Notes under the pieces: generated by a model
What the model was told of the DNA's origin: nothing
What the model saw: only the letters and a program-made list of their open reading frames with translations
The model's database searches: none
Program-made: the position numbers and the translations under genes
NCBI GenBank assembly: GCA_000336895.1
Contig: AOLX01000026.1
Span: forward strand, 169,868 to 233,867
Direction of reading: 5' to 3'
From: Haloarcula argentinensis DSM 12282
GTDB lineage: Archaea; Halobacteriota; Halobacteria; Halobacteriales; Haloarculaceae
DNA: 64,000 nt
Shown: in pieces, positions 58,856 through 64,000 of the stretch
Layout: each line of letters begins with the position of its first letter
How positions within the stretch are numbered: position 1 is the stretch's first letter

Positions 58856-60259
58856 TCAGCAGCGAATTTCGAAGCGCGCCCCGCCGTCTTGGCCCTCGGC
58901 GATGGTGATGTCCCAGTCGTGTGCGGCGACGATGTCCGTGACGATAGAGAGTCCGAACCCGGACCCGCCGTCACTGGTCGTATACCCGTGGTCAAGCACT
59001 TTCGACCGGCCCTCCGGTGGGATGCCGCGTCCGTCGTCTTCGAGATAGAAGCCCGACAACTCCGTCTCGTCCGCATCGTCAAGTGTGCCAACACGGAGGG
59101 TCAGCGGTGTGTCGTTGTGGTCGAACGCGTTCCGAAAAAGGTTCTCGAAAATCTGCAACAGGCGACCATAGTCTGCCCCGACCACAGTGTCTCTTGAAAC
59201 GTCCAGTTCGAGCGTCCCGCCGTCTGTCTGGGTATGTCCCCACGCGTCCTCGGCGACGGCGCATAGTGAGACCTGCGACAGGTCGGTAATGCTTTGGCCC
59301 ACACGAGCGAGCGTCAGCAACTCGTCTATCATCGTCTCCATCCGCTCAAGATTCCGCTCCATCGTCTCGACGTGCGCCGTTGGAGCGTCATCCCGGATAA
59401 AATCGACTCGGGCCTTCGTGACCATCAATGGGTTTCGGAGGTCATGTGACACGACGCTCGCGAACTGGTCCAGTTTCTCGTTTGACTGTTCTAGTTCCCG
59501 TTTTGTCTCTTTGAGTTTCTGTTCGTCGTGTTTCTGCTGTGTGATTTCCCTGGAAATGAACTGGATGGTGTTGGTGTCACCAGTCTCGCTGAGAGGGGTA
59601 ACGATGTTGTGGAAGTGTCGCACGCCAATCGAATCCTGAAACGTCACGGCGCTCCCGGCCGTAATGGCCCGCTGGCCGTATTCGAGTCGCTCGGAAGCCA
59701 TCTCGTCCGGGAGCACGTCTGTTAACTGCGAGTCAATGAGCTCCGGGCGGGTAGTGTTATGTGCTCGGGCCATCGATTTGTTCGCTGCAAGGATTTGCCC
59801 GTCGGTAGTGACCTCCACGATCTCGTCCGGCGTGTTGTCGACCAGTCGCTCGTACTTCTGCTGTGCCCGGTGCTGGCCGACGACGTTCCGTATCCGCGTG
59901 GCGAGCAACGTGAGACGCTCCCCGTCTATGATTTTCTTCTTCTGGAGGTAGTCATCGACACCAGTACCGATTGCGTCGCTGGCGACATCCTCGCCGCCCT
60001 GCCCGGTCAGCAGAATGAACGGTATCGAGAACTCCGAATCGACGTTCGTGCAGAGCTCTAACCCGTCCATTTCGGGCATTTTATAATCGCTGATAACACA
60101 GTCGACGCGCTGCTCGCGCAGCGACTCGAGTGCGTCCCGCCCCGAACTTGCTGTGTCGGTGGTAAAGCCGTGTGCGTCGTTGAGTTTCTCCGACGTTATC
60201 TCGACAAAAAAGTCACTGTCGTCAACAACGAGGACGCTGATATCTCCGACGACATCCAT
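58856..60259 (-). CDS. Receiver-PAS-histidine kinase, 467 aa
   Basis: Starts MDVVGDISVLVVDDSDFFVE. Receiver with phosphoacceptor Asp58 (ISDYKMPEMDG), PAS near 130-250 (YERLVDNTPDEIVEVTTDGQ), HisKA with SHDLRNPLM and His about 270, HATPase with ENLFRNAFDHN and GSGFGLSIV. Same architecture as the 44399 kinase, with one PAS instead of four. Soluble; signal unknown. Confidence 0.92.
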   Translation of the reverse strand: MDVVGDISVLVVDDSDFFVEITSEKLNDAHGFTTDTASSGRDALESLREQRVDCVISDYKMPEMDGLELCTNVDSEFSIPFILLTGQGGEDVASDAIGTGVDDYLQKKKIIDGERLTLLATRIRNVVGQHRAQQKYERLVDNTPDEIVEVTTDGQILAANKSMARAHNTTRPELIDSQLTDVLPDEMASERLEYGQRAITAGSAVTFQDSIGVRHFHNIVTPLSETGDTNTIQFISREITQQKHDEQKLKETKRELEQSNEKLDQFASVVSHDLRNPLMVTKARVDFIRDDAPTAHVETMERNLERMETMIDELLTLARVGQSITDLSQVSLCAVAEDAWGHTQTDGGTLELDVSRDTVVGADYGRLLQIFENLFRNAFDHNDTPLTLRVGTLDDADETELSGFYLEDDGRGIPPEGRSKVLDHGYTTSDGGSGFGLSIVTDIVAAHDWDITIAEGQDGGARFEIRC

Positions 60260-60602
60260 ACTGCATCGCTCTTAGTGTTGAGGATCTTTAACTGCCGGGT
60301 TTTGCAACGGATACATGACAGCTTCACCCCTTTTCGGAGTTATATTCCACCAAACTAACTGCGAACTGGCTGCAGTCTGGCGGTATCGAGGAAATATCTC
60401 GCGATGGGGCGTCGATGTCTTGCCAGTCCACGCAGTAGTGACTCGGACCCACGGATTCCAGCCGTACGCTCAGCGGGACTCCTCGAAAATTGTGCTCGTA
60501 ACAGTGCGCTGGCTGGGAGTGAGCAACTGCGAAGCGATTGTACGACTCACGGATACCGAGCATACGTGACGCGGTGCTCAGTGGAATAGTTCGTCGTAGA
60601 AA
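60260..60602. other. 343-bp region without recognisable gene
   Basis: Between the histidine kinase start and the tRNA-Gly 3' end. Several short frames exist on both strands, but none has coding character or neighbours that support it. A kinase promoter should lie near 60270-60300. Confidence 0.5.
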
Positions 60603-60674
60603 TGCGCTGGCTGGGATTTGAACCCAGGTTGTGACCATGGCAAGGTCACGTGATACCAACTACACTACCAGCGC
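60603..60674 (-). tRNA. tRNA-Gly(GCC)
   Basis: A 72-nt cloverleaf: acceptor GCGCUGG pairs with CCAGCGC, anticodon stem GUGAC/GUCAC with loop CUUGCCA giving anticodon GCC, T arm CUGGG-UUCAAAU-CCCAG, discriminator A. No intron and no encoded CCA. Confidence 0.95.
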
Positions 60675-60954
60675 TTGCTTTGTCTGCTCTGACCTTCACG
60701 ACGGGTGGTCGCTCAGTGCCAGCGTGCAACGCCTCGTTGCAATCAAATCTGGCGGGGGTGAGAGTAAAAAGCCTTCCGTTTTCCGGGGAAAACCATGGGA
60801 GGTGAGGGCAATCACCGCCCCGTCTGAGCGCTGGACCGTGTGATGGCGTCACGAGACATGGCCTTTCGGAAGCGGCAATCTAGTGATCGGGTGCATCGGT
60901 CCCGAACCGGCATGACGGACCATGTGAACGCGACGCATCGCGAACGTGAAACGG

Positions 60955-60969
60955 GGGCTTTTTAAGCCC
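60955..60969 (+). promoter_or_regulatory. TATA box of the ribosomal operon inside a 15-bp inverted repeat
   Basis: GGGCTTTTTAAGCCC contains the only good TATA-like stretch (TTTTTAA, 60959-60965) upstream of the 61023 gene, about 58 bases before its ATG. The stretch is also a perfect inverted repeat (GGGCTT/AAGCCC), which would suit a dimeric regulator. The rest of 60675-61022 holds no gene. Confidence 0.6.
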
Positions 60970-61022
60970 TGGAAAGGGAGATATCGGCACAGTCTAGTGG
61001 CGCGACGTGGAAGCGTCACGGC

Positions 61023-61868
61023 ATGACGACCAGCGTACTCGTGCCGTCTTCCCTCGCACGGGAAGCCGAAGACAGACGCGAGGCAACTCGCAAGCTCGGT
61101 TACGTGGCCCGCGCGGCCGCGGTCTACCGGGTTGATCGGCTGACAGTGTACCCTGACCCTGACGGGGCGGGCAAATGGGAAGACGGGTTCGTCGAAACCG
61201 TGCTGCGGTACGCCGCGACGCCCCCGCACCTCCGAAAGGAGATGTGGGGTAAGCGGGACGAACTGGAGTACGTCGGCGTCCTGCCGCCGCTCCGCGTGCG
61301 TTCACAGACCGGCTCCGGATCTGAGGGTTCGGGGTCGTTAAGACAGGGAATCGTGACCGAGGTCGGAGCTGATGGGCGCGTCCGGGTCAATTGCGGCATG
61401 CAACACCCGATCTCCCTTCCCGTCCCAGCGGATATGGACGTGGAACAGGGGGAGCGCGTGACCGTCAGGGTCTCTTCGCGACGGCCGGTCCGGGCGAAAC
61501 TCGTCGACGCCCCTACAACGGGATTCGACGTTGTCGCCGCGGACCTCGATGCGGCACTCTCGCGCGACGATGCCGGGCTCACTATCGCGTCCTCGCGATA
61601 CGGCGAGCCGGTAACGTCGACCCGTCTCGGCCAGCTGGCCGAGCGGCGCGACGCCGAGGGCGGCATGACAGTCGCCTTCGGGGCACCCGAGCGCGGGTTA
61701 CCGTCGATACTCGACGTTGCCCCGGACGCCGTCGGGGGAGACCAGACGAGCGACGAACCAGAAGGGTTCGACCTCTGGCTGAATACGGTTCCGAACCAGG
61801 GCAGTGAGGTCGTGCGAACGGAAGAAGCTCTGTTCGCCTCCCTCACCTGTCTAACCCTCACGGAGTAA
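61023..61868 (+). CDS. SPOUT-type RNA methyltransferase (PF02598), formerly NAB, 281 aa
   Basis: Starts MTTSVLVPSSLAREAEDRRE. Contains YVARAAAVYRVDRLTVYPDP and later ERGLPSILD, fitting the C9orf114/PF02598 family of predicted RNA uridine N3 methyltransferases with an OB insertion (GIVTEVGADGRVRVNCGMQH). In H. marismortui the equivalent first gene of this operon was called NAB. Four bases separate it from rpl3, so it is co-transcribed with the ribosomal genes. Confidence 0.85.
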   Translation: MTTSVLVPSSLAREAEDRREATRKLGYVARAAAVYRVDRLTVYPDPDGAGKWEDGFVETVLRYAATPPHLRKEMWGKRDELEYVGVLPPLRVRSQTGSGSEGSGSLRQGIVTEVGADGRVRVNCGMQHPISLPVPADMDVEQGERVTVRVSSRRPVRAKLVDAPTTGFDVVAADLDAALSRDDAGLTIASSRYGEPVTSTRLGQLAERRDAEGGMTVAFGAPERGLPSILDVAPDAVGGDQTSDEPEGFDLWLNTVPNQGSEVVRTEEALFASLTCLTLTE

Positions 61869-61872
61869 ACGA

Positions 61873-62889
61873 ATGCCACAACCAAGCAGACCACGCAAAG
61901 GCTCAATGGGCTTTGGCCCGCGCAAGCGCTCGACGAGCGAGACACCTCGCTTCAACAGCTGGCCGTCTGACGACGGACAGCCGGGCGTCCAGGGGTTCGC
62001 CGGCTACAAGGCAGGCATGACACACGTCGTGCTCGTCAACGACGAACCCAACTCCCCCCGCGAGGGGATGGAGGAGACTGTCCCGGTGACAGTCATCGAG
62101 ACGCCGCCGATGCGCGCCGTCGCCCTGCGAGCGTACGAAGACACGCCGTACGGTCAGCGTCCGCTGACGGAAGTCTGGACCGACGAGTTCCACTCGGAAC
62201 TCGACCGGACCCTGGACGTTCCGGAGGACCACGACCCGGACGCTGCTGAGGAACAGATACGCGACGCACACGAGGCCGGTGACCTCGGGGACCTGCGACT
62301 CATTACGCACACTGTCCCCGACGCCGTCCCGAGCGTCCCGAAGAAAAAGCCCGACGTGATGGAGACTCGCGTCGGCGGTGGGTCCGTTTCGGACCGCCTC
62401 GACCACGCCCTCGACATCGTTGAGGACGGTGGCGAACACGCCATGAACGACATCTTCCGCGCCGGCGAGTACGCCGACGTGGCTGGTGTCACGAAAGGCA
62501 AAGGGACGCAGGGTCCCGTCAAGCGATGGGGCGTCCAGAAGCGGAAAGGCAAGCACGCCCGCCAGGGATGGCGCCGACGGATCGGCAACCTCGGTCCGTG
62601 GAACCCGTCCCGCGTGCGCTCAACGGTCCCCCAGCAGGGGCAGACCGGCTACCACCAGCGCACCGAGCTTAACAAGCGCCTCATCGACATCGGCGAGGGC
62701 GACGAGCCCACCGTCGATGGCGGCTTCGTCAACTACGGCGAGGTCGACGGGCCGTACACGCTCGTGAAGGGCTCTGTGCCCGGTCCGGACAAGCGCCTGG
62801 TGCGCTTCCGGCCCGCGGTGCGTCCGAACGACCAGCCGCGCCTCGACCCCGAGGTGCGCTACGTCTCCAACGAATCGAACCAGGGATAA
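61873..62889 (+). CDS. rpl3: 50S ribosomal protein uL3 (L3), 338 aa
   Basis: Begins MPQPSRPRKGSMGFGPRKRS and has GYKAGMTHVV and KGKGTQGPVKRWG, all uL3 landmarks. From memory it differs from the H. marismortui crystal-structure protein at very few positions, one being Met for Leu near residue 11. It binds 23S rRNA near the peptidyl transferase centre. Three bases separate it from rpl4. Confidence 0.98.
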   Translation: MPQPSRPRKGSMGFGPRKRSTSETPRFNSWPSDDGQPGVQGFAGYKAGMTHVVLVNDEPNSPREGMEETVPVTVIETPPMRAVALRAYEDTPYGQRPLTEVWTDEFHSELDRTLDVPEDHDPDAAEEQIRDAHEAGDLGDLRLITHTVPDAVPSVPKKKPDVMETRVGGGSVSDRLDHALDIVEDGGEHAMNDIFRAGEYADVAGVTKGKGTQGPVKRWGVQKRKGKHARQGWRRRIGNLGPWNPSRVRSTVPQQGQTGYHQRTELNKRLIDIGEGDEPTVDGGFVNYGEVDGPYTLVKGSVPGPDKRLVRFRPAVRPNDQPRLDPEVRYVSNESNQG

Positions 62890-62892
62890 CCT

Positions 62893-63633
62893 ATGCAGGC
62901 AACAATCTACGACCTGGACGGCAACACAGACGGCGAGGTCGACCTGCCGGACGTCTTCGAGACGCCGGTTCGGTCCGACCTCATCGGCAAAGCTGTACGT
63001 GCCGCACAGGCCAACCGAAAGCAGGACTACGGGTCCGACGAGTACGCCGGCCTCCGAACGCCGGCAGAGTCCTTCGGTAGCGGCCGCGGGCAGGCACACA
63101 TCCCGAAGCAGGACGGTCGTGCCCGCCGCGTCCCGCAGGCGGTCAAAGGGCGAAGTGCCCACCCGCCAAAAACCGAGAAGGACCGCTCGCTCGACCTCAA
63201 CGACAAGGAACGGCAGCTGGCCGTTCGCTCGGCGCTGGCCGCGACGGCCGACGCCGACCTCGTCGCCGACCGCGGCCACGAGTTCGACCGTGACGAAGTG
63301 CCCGTCGTCGTCTCCGACGACTTCGAGGACCTCGTCAAGACGCAGGAAGTCGTCTCGCTGCTGGAGGCGCTCGACGTCCACGCGGACATCGACCGCGCCG
63401 ACGAGACGAAGATCAAGGCTGGACAGGGTTCGGCCCGTGGACGGAAGTACCGTCGTCCCGCCTCGATCCTCTTCGTGACCAGCGACGAGCCGTCGACGGC
63501 CGCCCGCAACCTCGCGGGGGCCGACGTGGCAACCGCCAGCGAGGTCAACACTGAAGACCTCGCGCCTGGCGGCGCGCCCGGTCGACTCACCGTCTTCACG
63601 GAATCCGCACTCGCGGAGGTGGCCGAGCGATGA
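62893..63633 (+). CDS. rpl4: 50S ribosomal protein uL4 (L4), 246 aa
   Basis: MQATIYDLDGNTDGEVDLPD opens it; the extended loop that lines the exit tunnel includes FGSGRGQAHIPKQDGRARRV. Length matches haloarchaeal uL4. Its stop overlaps the rpl23 ATG by ATGA, so the two are coupled. Confidence 0.98.
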   Translation: MQATIYDLDGNTDGEVDLPDVFETPVRSDLIGKAVRAAQANRKQDYGSDEYAGLRTPAESFGSGRGQAHIPKQDGRARRVPQAVKGRSAHPPKTEKDRSLDLNDKERQLAVRSALAATADADLVADRGHEFDRDEVPVVVSDDFEDLVKTQEVVSLLEALDVHADIDRADETKIKAGQGSARGRKYRRPASILFVTSDEPSTAARNLAGADVATASEVNTEDLAPGGAPGRLTVFTESALAEVAER

Positions 63634-63887
63634 GCTGGGATGTCATCAAACACCCGCACGTCACGGAGAAGGCCATGAACGACATGGACTTCCAGAACAA
63701 GCTCCAGTTCGCCGTCGACGACCGCGCCTCCAAGGGCGAGGTCGCCGACGCCGTCGAGGGGCAGTACGACGTGACAGTCGAACAGGTCAACACGCAGAAC
63801 ACGATGGACGGCGAAAAGAAGGCCGTCGTTCGCCTCTCTGAGGACGACGACGCCCAGGAAGTCGCCTCCAGAATTGGGGTGTTCTAA
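63630..63887 (+). CDS. rpl23: 50S ribosomal protein uL23 (L23), 85 aa
   Basis: MSWDVIKHPHVTEKAMNDMD and the end EVASRIGVF are typical. It sits at the tunnel exit and docks chaperones and SRP. Almost identical, as recalled, to the H. marismortui chain. Located three bases before rpl2. Confidence 0.98.
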   Translation: MSWDVIKHPHVTEKAMNDMDFQNKLQFAVDDRASKGEVADAVEGQYDVTVEQVNTQNTMDGEKKAVVRLSEDDDAQEVASRIGVF

Positions 63888-63890
63888 CGA

Positions 63891-63976
63891 TGGGACGACG
63901 AATCCAAGGACAACGGCGCGGCCGCGGGACCTCCACGTTCCGTGCTCCGTCGCACCGTTACAAGGCTGATCTGGAG
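63891..63976 (+). CDS. rpl2: 50S ribosomal protein uL2 (L2), first 28 codons only
   Basis: ATGGGACGACGAATCC encodes MGRRIQGQRRGRGTSTFRAP and continues SHRYKADLE, the exact haloarchaeal uL2 opening. The frame is cut at 63976 by adaptor sequence; after Leu-Glu the reading is not biological. The remainder of the gene must be on another contig. Confidence 0.93.
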
Positions 63977-64000
63977 CTGTCTCTTATACACATCTCTGAT
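63977..64000. other. Sequencing artefact: Tn5 mosaic end plus 454 adaptor start
   Basis: 63977-63995 equals CTGTCTCTTATACACATCT, the Tn5/Nextera mosaic end. The following CTGAT matches the first five bases of the reverse complement of the 454 FLX primer A (recalled as ending GCGCCATCAG). It replaces rpl2 sequence in mid-codon order, so it was not trimmed from the contig end. Confidence 0.95.

Overview
The window is haloarchaeal DNA, most probably from a Haloarcula. Proteins are acidic and GC-rich, genes overlap by ATGA, and the right end carries the start of the S10-type ribosomal operon (uL3, uL4, uL23, uL2), whose products, as I recall them, are almost identical to the H. marismortui 50S proteins. 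The last 24 bases are not biological: 63977-63995 is the Tn5/Nextera mosaic end and 63996-64000 matches the start of a 454 adaptor, so real sequence stops at about 63976 inside rpl2.

Positions 1-41853 are a tailed-virus (head-tail, HK97-type) provirus abutting the 3' end of an intron-containing elongator tRNA-Met(CAU) gene (41854-41998, minus strand). The integrase is at the far left, cut by the window edge. Read right to left, in the direction of most transcription: a replication block (small protein with a PIP-box-like tail, prim-pol/Fe-S helicase/winged-helix fusion, winged-helix regulator); packaging and head genes (TerS, TerL, portal fused to a KTSC domain, XkdF-like protease/scaffold, major capsid protein, connectors); tail genes (terminator, beta-helix spike, tube, two chaperones joined by a classic -1 slippery heptamer, a short tape-measure candidate with nine exact 12-residue repeats, three distal tail proteins). 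No contractile sheath was seen, so a siphovirus-like particle is inferred. The left third holds an orphan histidine kinase, a membrane hydrolase, a three-gene envelope operon with a beta-propeller protein, a MITE, IS4 fragments, an Orc1/Cdc6 initiator, two PhiH1-repressor-like regulators and two leftward arrays of very small proteins, many with zinc knuckles.

Several segments look like cargo because they are AT-richer or on the opposite strand: 9.0-12.1 kb, 21.6-24.0 kb (a sulfatase relic plus a membrane glycan-type gene placed inside the late region) and 36.4-37.5 kb (four membrane segments plus a long coiled coil).

From 42.0 kb onward the sequence is ordinary chromosomal backbone: conserved haloarchaeal proteins, two receiver-PAS-histidine kinases, a membrane-anchored molybdopterin oxidoreductase, B12-dependent ribonucleotide reductase, a J-domain protein, phosphoglycolate phosphatase, a GTPBP1-like GTPase, methenyl-H4MPT cyclohydrolase, a tRNA-Gly, a SPOUT methyltransferase and the ribosomal operon.
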